From contig NZ_CP115913.1 in the NCBI RefSeq assembly GCF_027938815.1, positions 5,490,001-5,554,000 on the forward strand: a DNA stretch of 64,000 nt. The letters run 5' to 3'. Shown here one piece after another: positions 33,883 to 42,452 of this stretch (positions are counted from its first letter, which is position 1; each line of letters starts with the position of its first letter). The position numbers and the translations under genes were made by a program. Source of the stretch: Oceanirhabdus sp. W0125-5. GTDB taxonomy: Bacteria > Bacillota > Clostridia > Clostridiales > Clostridiaceae. Under the pieces are notes generated by a model, which was not told the origin of the DNA, searched no databases, and saw only the letters and a list, made by a program, of their open reading frames with translations.

Positions 33883-34686
33883 ATGACTGAAAATAAGGAT
33901 TCAAGAGTTATACTAACAAAAGAAGATTTAATTGAACAATTTAGAAATTGCGGAGTATCAGAAGGTCAGACAATTTTTGTGCATACTTCATTAAAAAGCT
34001 TAGGCTTTATTGTAGGAGGGGCAGAAACATTAATAAGAGCACTTCTTGAGATAGTGGGAGAAGAAGGTACATTAATGATGCCATCTCAAACTTGGAAAAA
34101 CCTTGATCCTTCAACTGGAGTTCATTGGGAAGAACCAGAAGAATGGTGGCCTATAATTCGTGAAAATTGGCCTGCATATGATAAAGAAGTTACACCAGCA
34201 ATTGGTATGGGAGTAGTAGCTGAAATGTTTAGAAAATGGCCTGGAGCTAAAAGAACAGATCACCCTGCTCGCTCTATCGCTGCTGTAGGTAAACATGCTG
34301 AATATATTACTAAAGAACATGATTTAAGTAATATTTTTGGTCAAAATTCTCCAGTAGATAAATTATATCAATTAGATGGATATGTACTATTAATTGGTGT
34401 TGGATATGAAAAGAATACTTCATTACACTTAGCTGAAACAAGAGCAAATTTCTCAAGTAAGAAATTCACTAACGAAAGTAGTGCAATAATGGTTAATGGT
34501 AAAAGAGAATGGGTAACATACTCTACCCAAGCTGTAGATGATGAAGATTTTATAAAACTAGGAAATGACTACGATAAAGAAAGTAATATGAAAATCCATA
34601 AAGTTGGTAATGCTGATGTTCGATTCATGAAGCAAAGACCATTAGTTGATTGGACAGTTAAATGGATGGAAAAAAATAGAGCATAA
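33883..34686 (+). CDS. AAC(3)-family aminoglycoside-type N-acetyltransferase
   Basis: 267 residues. The Antibiotic_NAT fold is clear: TIFVHTSLKSLGFIVGGAETLIRALLEIVGEEGTLMMPSQT near the N-terminus and RTDHPARSIAAVGKHAEYIT, GQNSPVDKLYQLDGYVLLIGVGY and NTSLHLAE later. The family includes AAC(3) aminoglycoside-modifying enzymes and relatives (FrbF/YokD-like) whose physiological substrates are not drugs. Length matches. Resistance cannot be inferred from sequence alone. Operonic with the TrmB-like regulator, sharing its operator. Confidence 0.9.
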   Translation: MTENKDSRVILTKEDLIEQFRNCGVSEGQTIFVHTSLKSLGFIVGGAETLIRALLEIVGEEGTLMMPSQTWKNLDPSTGVHWEEPEEWWPIIRENWPAYDKEVTPAIGMGVVAEMFRKWPGAKRTDHPARSIAAVGKHAEYITKEHDLSNIFGQNSPVDKLYQLDGYVLLIGVGYEKNTSLHLAETRANFSSKKFTNESSAIMVNGKREWVTYSTQAVDDEDFIKLGNDYDKESNMKIHKVGNADVRFMKQRPLVDWTVKWMEKNRA

Positions 34687-34709
34687 TATTTTCCAAGAAT
34701 AAATTAGAA

Positions 34710-34752
34710 AAATAAGCCAGAAGGTATAATATTTCCTTCTGGCTTATTTTTA
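34710..34752. terminator. Bidirectional terminator between AAC(3)-like gene and small ORF
   Basis: AAATAAGCCAGAAGG and its exact complement form a 15-bp stem around a 10-base loop, with T-runs available on both strands. Confidence 0.9.
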
Positions 34753-34754
34753 CT

Positions 34755-34967
34755 TTATAATTTCTTATACACTATATGACTCTCTTTATCCTTATAAACA
34801 ACTACATTATCATACTTCCCATTATCAACTTCCTCTTTAAAAGCTATTCCACCTTGTGAGTGTTCACTAATAGGCAAATCCTCACTTACAACTGCTCTAT
34901 ATTCAAATGGGTGTCCTGAAGGAACTTTACTTAATTTTTCTCTATCTACATGGCTATCTCTTTTCAA
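34755..34967 (-). CDS. Small hypothetical protein (70 aa)
   Basis: 70 residues, polar and highly charged, with no membrane segment: SKVPSGHPFEYRAVVSEDLP, then SQGGIAFKEEVDNGKYDN and a strand-rich C-terminus. The start is a TTG with GGAGG nine bases upstream, a good spacing. I recognise no family. The adjacent terminator supports real expression. The gene upstream on this strand (HEAT-like) is 75 bp away. Confidence 0.6.
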   Translation of the reverse strand: MKRDSHVDREKLSKVPSGHPFEYRAVVSEDLPISEHSQGGIAFKEEVDNGKYDNVVVYKDKESHIVYKKL

Positions 34968-35041
34968 CTGCTGTTACCTCCTTAAGTGTTTAAGTACACT
35001 ACTATTATGAACAGGTTGAAAAGTAATTATTTATATCCTTG

Positions 35042-35677
35042 TTAAAAATATTTTTTTATTAGTTCCTTAGCTTTTCTTTTAGTTTTAGGGCTTATACTAT
35101 TTGAACAATCCTTTATGAAAGAAATCATATCATCTTTATACTCACTTTTTTCAAGTATTTCATCAAAGACATTTAATACATCAAATTTTAATAGTTCTCT
35201 CTGTTTTTCATGATATGAAACTCTTTTCTCAACCTCTAACAGAGTTTGAACTATTACCCCTCTTAAATCTTTTCTACCTTTAACAATCTTAATAAGATTT
35301 TTCACACAGCATTGAGCGGTCATGAATTTTTCATCATCAATATGTTTTAAGTATTCTTTTAGAATGTTATCAAAATAGAAGTTTTCATCAACACTAACTA
35401 AATTTGCAAGTATAGTTAGTCCTATATCCCTATGATAAGAATTTTTATGAGAAAGAAGAGATACAAAGTCATTCCAATGGTCATAGAATAACTCTGGTCT
35501 AATTTCACTTACCTTAGAAACAATATAATAACAATGATAGTAAACCATTATATCTTTATTTGTAAGAAGTTCACAAATAACATCCTCTCTAAAGCTAGGA
35601 TCTTTAATGGCCTGATATGAAAAATATTCAACATCAATATTTTTATCTCTGATACTATCAAGGGTTTCTTTATTCAT
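35042..35677 (-). CDS. HEAT/ARM-like helical repeat protein
   Basis: 211 residues, almost entirely alpha-helical. Repeated helical pairs such as MVYYHCYYIVSKVSEIRPELFYDHWNDFVSLL and NSYHRDIGLTILANLVSVDENFYFDNIL resemble HEAT-type repeats that bind proteins. No catalytic motif is visible. The start at 35677 has GGGGTG seven bases upstream; an ATG six codons earlier lacks it. The P-loop kinase-like gene ends 45 bp upstream, so the two likely form an operon, and the protein may bind that partner (inference). Confidence 0.68.
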   Translation of the reverse strand: MNKETLDSIRDKNIDVEYFSYQAIKDPSFREDVICELLTNKDIMVYYHCYYIVSKVSEIRPELFYDHWNDFVSLLSHKNSYHRDIGLTILANLVSVDENFYFDNILKEYLKHIDDEKFMTAQCCVKNLIKIVKGRKDLRGVIVQTLLEVEKRVSYHEKQRELLKFDVLNVFDEILEKSEYKDDMISFIKDCSNSISPKTKRKAKELIKKYF

Positions 35678-35721
35678 TGTATCACCCCATTTCAATTTAA
35701 ATATTCTATAAATATCTCCTA

Positions 35722-36579
35722 TTAATTATTTATATCCAATTCTTCAATAACCTTATCAAATACCATATCCCAATTATAATCTGAATTGTTTATTACAGCC
35801 TTATCTATAGATAGCTTTGCTATGATATTCTCTTCAATCTTCTTTCTATCTTTAAAGAATTCTATTGTCCCCTCATAGCCTTTAAAACCTTTAGATTGTC
35901 CATACTTTGAACCCTCAACATATCTTATAACTAAATCTATCCAATCATCCCACTTGCTCTTATCTTGAGTAACTCTCTCAGCAGCTACTCTTTTTATAGT
36001 TTCTTCAACATCAGGCTGAGTTAAATATATAAGTTTAGGATTCAAACACTTAACAGTTTCAATTAATTCAAACATATACCCTTCAATATATTCACTACTT
36101 TTTTCATGACACCCCATAAGTTCATTTACATGATTCTGTAAATATGCACATTCGAAGATTGCAACAGACTTATCTTTCTCCATACTCTTTGCAAACTGTT
36201 CCCATCTTTGAAAATGAAGTTTCTTAAAAGTTTCTAATGTAGCTCTTCCATCATAAACTTCCTTTGATTCAAAATACTTAGTCAGCTCGCTCCCTTTCAT
36301 AGGTAATCCTAATTTTGTATAAGCAATAATTGCGTAATCTCCTTCTATCTTTGTATTTTCCTTTATCTTCTCTTTTAGCTCTGGATTACTATTTAGTATA
36401 TGAGTATATTCATCAATAGTTAAACATGCATTCCATGCTAAATCCGCTGGATGAGCATCACCTTCACTGTATAACTTAGCCTTTATGCCTTGACTCTCAA
36501 GATATTCTTTAATTTTATATGCTATTGTAGATTTTCCTGAGCCAGGAATTCCTTCAACTAATATTAATCTGTTCTTCAT
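35722..36579 (-). CDS. P-loop kinase-like ATPase
   Basis: 285 residues. Walker A is GIPGSGKST at 10-18, within a thymidylate/adenylate-kinase-like frame (ILVEGIPGSGKSTIAYKIKEYLESQGI). Later motifs include FECAYLQNHVNELMGCH and LIYLTQPDVEETIKRVAAER, the last resembling the LID-type Arg-rich element of nucleotide kinases. The distal helical part (about 200-285) is variable. A kinase acting on a nucleoside, sugar or antibiotic is plausible, but the substrate is not evident. It is downstream of two ABC-F genes and upstream of the HEAT-like gene. Confidence 0.75.
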   Translation of the reverse strand: MKNRLILVEGIPGSGKSTIAYKIKEYLESQGIKAKLYSEGDAHPADLAWNACLTIDEYTHILNSNPELKEKIKENTKIEGDYAIIAYTKLGLPMKGSELTKYFESKEVYDGRATLETFKKLHFQRWEQFAKSMEKDKSVAIFECAYLQNHVNELMGCHEKSSEYIEGYMFELIETVKCLNPKLIYLTQPDVEETIKRVAAERVTQDKSKWDDWIDLVIRYVEGSKYGQSKGFKGYEGTIEFFKDRKKIEENIIAKLSIDKAVINNSDYNWDMVFDKVIEELDINN

Positions 36580-36655
36580 AAATTCAATCCCCTCGTAAAC
36601 ATAAAATTTTATTGCCCTTGTCCAAGCCTAAATGATAAAAATTCATGAACCGTCC

Positions 36656-38374
36656 CTAGCTTGTTTGTTTTTTAATCTCATTTTTAGCATTAATAAGCTC
36701 TTTAAACTCTTCATCAAGCTTCGTATACTTTTCATCCCCAGGAACACATAGATTGAATTCTCCAAGTATTGAAGCTATCCTATTCTCAATTAACATAAGT
36801 TGTTCTTCAATAGATCTATCTTCTTTCTTTTCCTCATTTTCTTCAATTTGCATATATTCTTTAAATGAATACTCCACTCTATTGATTTTATTATCCTTGA
36901 AAAGTAAAGCCTTATTACATAACCTCTCTAGAAGATATCTATCATGAGATACCAAAATTATAGTTCCTTCATATTCTTCTAATGTTCTCTCTAACATCTC
37001 TCTACTATGAAGATCAAGGTGATTAGTAGGCTCATCTAGTATCAAAAGATTATTTTCCATTATAATCATATGAGCAATCTTAAGCCTTGTTCGCTCTCCT
37101 AAACTCAAAGTAGATATTTTCTTATGAATCATACTTTTTGCAAATCCCATATTGGTTAATAAAGTTTGTAACATTCCTCTTTTTTTATTATTTTCAAAGT
37201 CAAAAACCTCTAAGACAGTCATATTTCCATCTAAACCAAGTACATCCTGACTCAGATAGACAACCTTTGTTGATGGACTTAAATATATATCCCCCTCATC
37301 CATGCTACATTCCTTAAGAATGGCTTTGATTAAAGTTGTTTTACCACATCCATTCTTACCAAACAAACCTATCTTTTCTCCTTTTTTAATATAGAATGAA
37401 CTCTTCTCAAATAACTTTTTGTTCCCAAAGCTCTTTGATATTCCTTTTCCTTCAAGTATTCTATTACCACTCTTATCATTACTGATAAAATTGAATTTAA
37501 TATTTTGCTCTTCCTTAGGCTTTTCTACTCCTTCAACTTCTATCTTCTCAAGTCTTTTAATCCTTGACTTCACCTGCTTATCCTTCTTCTTAACTCTAAC
37601 TCTATACCCTTCTTTCAGTCCTTCTTTTTCTGTTGATTCTCTATGTCCTTTTTCAGACCATGTTTTCAATTGTTTTATATCACTTTCAATCTTAGCCTTA
37701 TATTTCTCTTGAGTTTCGTACTGATGTAATTGACTCTCATATCTTCTTCTCTTCTCATCACGATAAAAAGTGTAATTCCCTCTATAGCAATGTGCTTCCC
37801 CATCCTCGATTTCAATAATCCTATTAACACTTTTATCCATGAAGTAACGATCATGAGAAATCACTAATATAGTTCCTCTATATTTCTCAACCTCACTTAT
37901 AAGCCATTGGATTCCTTCATAATCCATGTGATTTGTTGGTTCATCCAGAATAAGAAGTGAAGGTTTCTCCGCCCATATCCTTGCTATAGCAAGTTTAGTC
38001 TTCTCTCCACCACTAAGGTTACAAAGCCTTGAATTATCCCAATCATCTATTTTATCAATCCCTAATTCCTTTGATGTCTGGAAGAATTCTCTTATTTCCT
38101 CCTTATCCCCCTGAATCATATCTTCAAATTCCCCTTGAGTGTAGTAGGTAGATTGATGCAAATACCCAATTTTTATATTCTTATGATGCCATAATATAGT
38201 TCCTCCATCAGCTTCAATAGCTCCTGTTATAATATTGGCTAGAGTTGTCTTACCAGCTCCATTATTACCTACAATCCCAATTCTATCTCCTCTGTCCACA
38301 TGGAAGCTTACATCTTTTAAAATAAGCCTTTCTCCAAATTCTTTCTTGATGTTTGTACATTTAAATAATGTCAT
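36656..38374 (-). CDS. ABC-F ribosomal protection protein (second in tandem)
   Basis: 572 residues with two ATPase domains and no membrane segment. Walker A motifs are GNNGAGKT and GKNGCGKT, signatures are LSGGEKT and LSLGERTR, and Walker B reads LLILDEPTNHMD and LLILDEPTNHLD. The linker between them is long, basic and coiled-coil-like (about 215-300), the part that reaches the peptidyl-transferase centre. The family clears lincosamides, pleuromutilins and streptogramin A from ribosomes; the layout resembles the clostridial Cplr type. It lies 53 bp after the first ABC-F gene and has no leader of its own, so it probably shares that transcript. Confidence 0.9.
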   Translation of the reverse strand: MTLFKCTNIKKEFGERLILKDVSFHVDRGDRIGIVGNNGAGKTTLANIITGAIEADGGTILWHHKNIKIGYLHQSTYYTQGEFEDMIQGDKEEIREFFQTSKELGIDKIDDWDNSRLCNLSGGEKTKLAIARIWAEKPSLLILDEPTNHMDYEGIQWLISEVEKYRGTILVISHDRYFMDKSVNRIIEIEDGEAHCYRGNYTFYRDEKRRRYESQLHQYETQEKYKAKIESDIKQLKTWSEKGHRESTEKEGLKEGYRVRVKKKDKQVKSRIKRLEKIEVEGVEKPKEEQNIKFNFISNDKSGNRILEGKGISKSFGNKKLFEKSSFYIKKGEKIGLFGKNGCGKTTLIKAILKECSMDEGDIYLSPSTKVVYLSQDVLGLDGNMTVLEVFDFENNKKRGMLQTLLTNMGFAKSMIHKKISTLSLGERTRLKIAHMIIMENNLLILDEPTNHLDLHSREMLERTLEEYEGTIILVSHDRYLLERLCNKALLFKDNKINRVEYSFKEYMQIEENEEKKEDRSIEEQLMLIENRIASILGEFNLCVPGDEKYTKLDEEFKELINAKNEIKKQTS

Positions 38375-38427
38375 AATATCCCCTCCTACCCACTTTATTA
38401 AATCTTAAGTTTATATGCTTTTATTAA

Positions 38428-40155
38428 TTAACCACTAAATTCTCTTTTTCTTTTTATAAGTGTTTTAAATTCCTCATCCAATTTCTCATACGCCTCAACC
38501 CCTGGACTTAAGAGACTTAACTCACTAAGAACAGCAGCTATCCTGTTTTCCAATATCATTAACTGCTCCTCCTTGGATTTTTCCTCCCCATTTTCTACAT
38601 TCCCTTCTTTCATATCCATATACTCCTTAAAGGAATATTCACATCTCTTAATAGCCTTATCCTCAAAAATAAGTATCTTGTCACACAATCTCTCTAAAAG
38701 ATACCTGTCATGTGAAACTAAAATTATAGTTCCTTCATACTCTTCTAGTGTTTTCTCTAGCATCTCCCTACTGTGTAGATCAAGATGATTAGTAGGCTCA
38801 TCAAGTATAAGCACATTATTCTCCATCATAATCATGTATGCTACCTTTACTCTCGTTCTCTCTCCAAGACTAAGTGTACTTACCTTCTTATGAATCATAC
38901 TTTTTGAGAATCCCATATTAGTTAATAATGTTTGAAGCATCCCCCTTCTCTCGTAATTTTCTATTCCAAAGGTTTGAAGAACAGTTTTATCTCCATCAAG
39001 ATTCATAACATCTTGACTTAAATAAGCTACTTTGGCTGAAGGACTAAGATATAAATCCCCCTTATCAACATATAGCTCCTTCAGTATTGCCTTTATCAAA
39101 GTAGTCTTTCCACATCCATTTTTACCAAATAGCCCAATCTTTTCTCCTTTTCTAATATAGAATGAACTATTTTCAAATAGTACCTTATCTCCAAAACCTT
39201 TTCTTATCTCCTTAGCTTCAAATATCCTATTGCTACTTTTTTCTCCCCTTACAAAGTTGAAGGTTATCTTCTGCTCATCCTTAGGCTTCTTAATTCCCTC
39301 TAAGTCAATTTTTTCAAGTCTTTTAAGTTTAGATTTAACCTGATTATCTTTCTTCTTTGCCTTAGCTCTAAAATATTCTTTCTTCTTATTCTCTACTAAC
39401 CCCTTCTTTTTTGATTCCCTATGAGCTTTTTCAGACCATTGTTTTAATTGCTTTATATCACGTTGGATTTTATCTTTATAATTCTCTTGTGTTTCATATT
39501 GATGCAATTGACTCTCATATCGCCTTCTCTTCTCATCACGATAGAAGCTATAATTACCTTTATAACACTGTGCGCGTCCATCTTCTATCTCAATAATCCT
39601 CTCAACTGTTTTATCCATAAAATAACGGTCATGTGATATTAAAATTATGGTTCCATTATATTTCTCAAGCTCACCAACCAGCCACTGTATCCCCTCATAA
39701 TCCATATGATTTGTTGGTTCATCCAATATAAGAAGTGCTGGTTTTTCCGCCCATATCCTTGCAATGGCAAGCTTTGTTTTCTCTCCCCCACTGAGGTTTT
39801 CAAGTCTTACTTCGTTCCATTCATCTATTTTGTCAATTCCAAGCTCCTTGGAGGTATGGAAGAATTCCTTTATCTCATCCTTTCCCCCTTGAATCATGTT
39901 TTCAAATTCATCTTGAGAATAATATGAGGATTGATGCAGGTATCCTATCTTCACATTATCTTCATGCCATAATAATGATCCCCCATCATAATCCAATGCT
40001 CCTGTAATAATATTTACCATGGTAGTTTTACCTGCCCCATTGTTCCCTACTATAGCAACCCTTTCACCTTTTTCAATGTGAAAGCTCACATCTTTTAAAA
40101 TAACTCTATCTCCAAACTCTTTCTTTATATTTAAACATTTTAATAATAATCCCAT
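38428..40155 (-). CDS. ABC-F ribosomal protection protein (first in tandem)
   Basis: 575 residues, very similar to the following ABC-F gene along its whole length (for example LWHEDNVKIGYLHQSSYYSQ against LWHHKNIKIGYLHQSTYYTQ), so one arose by tandem duplication. Both ATPase sites are intact, with the basic inter-domain linker. The start at 40155 has AGGAG upstream; the ATG six codons earlier is inside that site. A 57-base gap separates it from an intrinsic terminator that lies downstream of a promoter and a leader ORF, so expression is probably controlled by premature termination relieved when ribosomes stall. Confidence 0.92.
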   Translation of the reverse strand: MGLLLKCLNIKKEFGDRVILKDVSFHIEKGERVAIVGNNGAGKTTMVNIITGALDYDGGSLLWHEDNVKIGYLHQSSYYSQDEFENMIQGGKDEIKEFFHTSKELGIDKIDEWNEVRLENLSGGEKTKLAIARIWAEKPALLILDEPTNHMDYEGIQWLVGELEKYNGTIILISHDRYFMDKTVERIIEIEDGRAQCYKGNYSFYRDEKRRRYESQLHQYETQENYKDKIQRDIKQLKQWSEKAHRESKKKGLVENKKKEYFRAKAKKKDNQVKSKLKRLEKIDLEGIKKPKDEQKITFNFVRGEKSSNRIFEAKEIRKGFGDKVLFENSSFYIRKGEKIGLFGKNGCGKTTLIKAILKELYVDKGDLYLSPSAKVAYLSQDVMNLDGDKTVLQTFGIENYERRGMLQTLLTNMGFSKSMIHKKVSTLSLGERTRVKVAYMIMMENNVLILDEPTNHLDLHSREMLEKTLEEYEGTIILVSHDRYLLERLCDKILIFEDKAIKRCEYSFKEYMDMKEGNVENGEEKSKEEQLMILENRIAAVLSELSLLSPGVEAYEKLDEEFKTLIKRKREFSG

Positions 40156-40211
40156 AGTATCCACTCCTGTCATGTTTCATTTTAAGGAGTACACTATTAT
40201 AGCTAATAAAT

Positions 40212-40248
40212 AAAAAAAGCTGTAAGTTGAACTAATTCAACCTACAGC
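40212..40248 (-). terminator. Attenuator terminator ahead of the ABC-F operon
   Basis: GCTGTAGGTTGAA pairs with TTCAACTTACAGC across a 4-base loop and is followed by TTTTTTT. It is a strong terminator but lies upstream of the gene, between the leader peptide and the ABC-F start. A second hairpin (GAGTATTTT/AAAATACTC) sits upstream near 40382-40402. Confidence 0.9.
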
Positions 40249-40531
40249 CTACAATATCCTCATACTAGAAAACTATACATATTTACCACTGATAAAATAT
40301 CAACTCTTGATGAGTATCATTCTATCAAAAGAAATATAAATAATCTCTCTAAACTTTAATGTAGTCTATATATTTAAAGGATGAGTATTTTTAAAATACT
40401 CTCAGAATAAGTTAAACAATGTTCTTAGCTATAATGTGTACTAAAATATGTGTACTCAATTAGACATAACCACACTTATGACAGTTATCCCTTAGTAATA
40501 CATATCTTTCACACAATATTCAATTAGATTC

Positions 40532-40558
40532 TTATCTAGCTAAAAACTTATTAATCAT
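40532..40558 (-). CDS. Leader peptide MINKFLAR
   Basis: Eight codons plus stop, preceded by AAAGGAG six bases before ATG, and starting about 35 bases downstream of the -10 element. It lies 280 bases ahead of the attenuator terminator. Small leader ORFs of this kind sense ribosome-stalling antibiotics for ABC-F and related genes. No protein role is implied. Confidence 0.7.
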   Translation of the reverse strand: MINKFLAR

Positions 40559-40594
40559 CTTATTCTCCTTTTCTTTTTTATGATTATAGTAAAC

Positions 40595-40623
40595 ATATTA
40601 ACAACTTATCTAAAATATGTCAA
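40595..40623 (-). promoter_or_regulatory. Promoter of the ABC-F operon
   Basis: Minus strand TTGACA (40623-40618), a 17-base spacer and TAATAT (40600-40595), close to the sigma-A consensus. The leader ORF begins about 37 bases downstream. Confidence 0.8.
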
Positions 40624-40692
40624 TACTTTTTTTATCACCAAACATTGGATTTGGTTCTAACCCCCATCCAATATTTAGTTAGAAGTGTAACC

Positions 40693-41409
40693 CTAATCAA
40701 TTTTATTAAATATATCCCATTCAGTTAATAAGCCTAGCAACTTTCCTTTGCTTGTTCCATCAGACGTTATAAATAAGCCCACTAACCTATGACCATTTTT
40801 ATTGTTTTTTTTGAAGTACTTTTCAGCATCATATACATTTAATGTTTTATCTACAAAATGGAATCCCTCTTTTCTTTGAGCATTCAATTCTGTAAATTCT
40901 AATAAATTCTCCATTGTAGTATTATCTGAAACTATACACTTTTTTAAACTGGTTAAATAATAAATTAATACATTCCCATTAAAAATCCCCTTTACACACT
41001 CATTTTCAATAATAGGAACTCTTGATATTAACAGTTCATCCATGGCATGCATAACATCTACAACTAGACTCCTTGGAGATGCAACTAACATTTCTGATCT
41101 ATGAGTACAGATATCAAAAACTGTTAGTGGATTTCTAAAATTATAAAAAATATCTTTATATTTATCCACAACCTCCTGTAAAGGTACTGCTATTGGCTCC
41201 TCTATTCCTGGAACTGTATCATGTACTATGCAGTTCCTTAATCTTGCACATTGCTTTAAGAAGCTTAAATTCCTATATATGAGTTCATCTTTCTTTGCAA
41301 CTAATTCTAATGCTTTCATGTGGGAAAAATGCTTATCCACTCTTAATGCTCTTCTTATCTCTCTGTCTAAATCATTGTATGCCCTAATGAATTCATCTAC
41401 TCTTTTCAT
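40693..41409 (-). CDS. CBS-pair protein with HEPN-like N-terminal domain
   Basis: 238 residues. Residues about 1-85 are helical and contain RNCIVH (R58...H63), the RxxxxH pattern of HEPN-type ribonuclease domains. Two CBS motifs follow (about 90-235): VASPRSLVVDVMHAMDELLISRVPIIENECVKGIF and the second ending GLLTEWDIFNK. CBS pairs bind adenosyl nucleotides, so a nucleotide-gated RNA cleavage role is conceivable. The HEPN match rests on a short motif and the helical context. Single gene, ATG with a weak GGAGAG ribosome binding site. Confidence 0.7.
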   Translation of the reverse strand: MKRVDEFIRAYNDLDREIRRALRVDKHFSHMKALELVAKKDELIYRNLSFLKQCARLRNCIVHDTVPGIEEPIAVPLQEVVDKYKDIFYNFRNPLTVFDICTHRSEMLVASPRSLVVDVMHAMDELLISRVPIIENECVKGIFNGNVLIYYLTSLKKCIVSDNTTMENLLEFTELNAQRKEGFHFVDKTLNVYDAEKYFKKNNKNGHRLVGLFITSDGTSKGKLLGLLTEWDIFNKID

Positions 41410-41794
41410 ATAGCACTCTCCAATCTATAGAGATTCCATTACGAAAATTAATTTATACTTCCTCCAAAATCTCAGCGTATCAATGAGTTATGTACACATA
41501 TAAATTATCATTTGAGTTGGAATCTTTATATTCATCATTACCATGCAAAAATTTAACTTTTCAATTAATATAAATTTATTTTTACCTATCTTTGTATTAT
41601 TTAATATTAAACAAATTTATCGTTTCCCCTTTTAATGTCTTTATTTTTTTGTTTTACCGTTAATTAGTTCTAAAATATAATATAACCGTTGATTTTCAAA
41701 AATCAACGGTTATATTTATCATTCTTATTTCTTTATTAGCCTTAAGTATCATACCTATTAATACACTTTTATAATAGTTTTAAATATATTTAGT
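41410..41794. other. Intergenic region with an 18-bp perfect palindrome
   Basis: About 385 AT-rich bases. The only strong structure is 41679-41716: AATATAACCGTTGATTTT and its complement around two bases, a likely bidirectional terminator for the GNAT gene on the right. No gene with a credible ribosome binding site was found. Confidence 0.6.
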
Positions 41795-42364
41795 TTATTC
41801 CATTTTAGATTTTATATAATAAGAATCATATGAAACAACAGTATTAGGTTCTAATTCCCTAAATCCACAATTTTTTAAAGCGGCAACTCTCTCTTTTGCT
41901 TCTGGAATAGCCTTAGTTATAATGTTTTCAACTTCAAAATCACAATAAAAATTATCTTCTATGATATCTAATACTTCTGTAATAACCTCAACCTTCTCAT
42001 ATCTTGTAGCTAGGTCAAGTCTTAAAACCCCTACCTTGCCGTACTCTCCAACATAATCATCTTTAGCAAACATTTCAATAGTTCCTATGGCTTTACCCCT
42101 TGTCTTATCTACTATACTAAAACGAACATAATATTGATTTTTATATTCTTCAATCCAAAACTTGATACAATTTTTCATTTCATCTAAAGTTTTATAAATA
42201 AAATTGCTTGTACAATTATCGCTGTTAAAAAACTTTACTGCCACAGAATCTGAATAGCATTCAAGTAAGTCTTCTGCATCATTTTCTTCAACTAATCTTA
42301 AAATAAATTTGTTAGTTTCATATATTGGACATTTTTTATATGGATTTTCTTTTCTTCTTATCAT
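41795..42364 (-). CDS. GNAT N-acetyltransferase-like protein
   Basis: 189 residues. The N-terminal half (NKFILRLVEENDAEDLLECY) and the core strands (GKAIGTIEMFAK, GKVGVLRLDLATRY, NIITKAIPEAKERVAALKNCGF) follow the GNAT fold, but the acetyl-CoA loop is atypical and lacks a clear RxxGxG/A. Activity is uncertain. The ATG is preceded by GGGGAG. It may be a divergent member with a non-enzymatic or unknown role. Confidence 0.7.
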   Translation of the reverse strand: MIRRKENPYKKCPIYETNKFILRLVEENDAEDLLECYSDSVAVKFFNSDNCTSNFIYKTLDEMKNCIKFWIEEYKNQYYVRFSIVDKTRGKAIGTIEMFAKDDYVGEYGKVGVLRLDLATRYEKVEVITEVLDIIEDNFYCDFEVENIITKAIPEAKERVAALKNCGFRELEPNTVVSYDSYYIKSKME

Positions 42365-42410
42365 ATTTAACTCCCCTTTAGCTTAAAATATAACCTTATT
42401 ATAAAAGAGC

Positions 42411-42436
42411 ATACCCGACAACTATATGTCGGGTAT
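42411..42436 (-). terminator. Terminator after the DUF3810 gene
   Basis: TACCCGACA pairs with TGTCGGGTA over a 6-base loop. On the minus strand the sequence continues TGCTCTTTTA. Confidence 0.75.
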
Positions 42437-42452
42437 AAAATACTTAGAATCT

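Noticed and set aside
35722..41409. A phage-defence island (kinase, HEAT protein, ABC ATPases, HEPN-like gene)
   Set aside because: The ABC genes are ABC-F ribosome-protection type with an attenuator, and the neighbours lack a consistent defence-system order.
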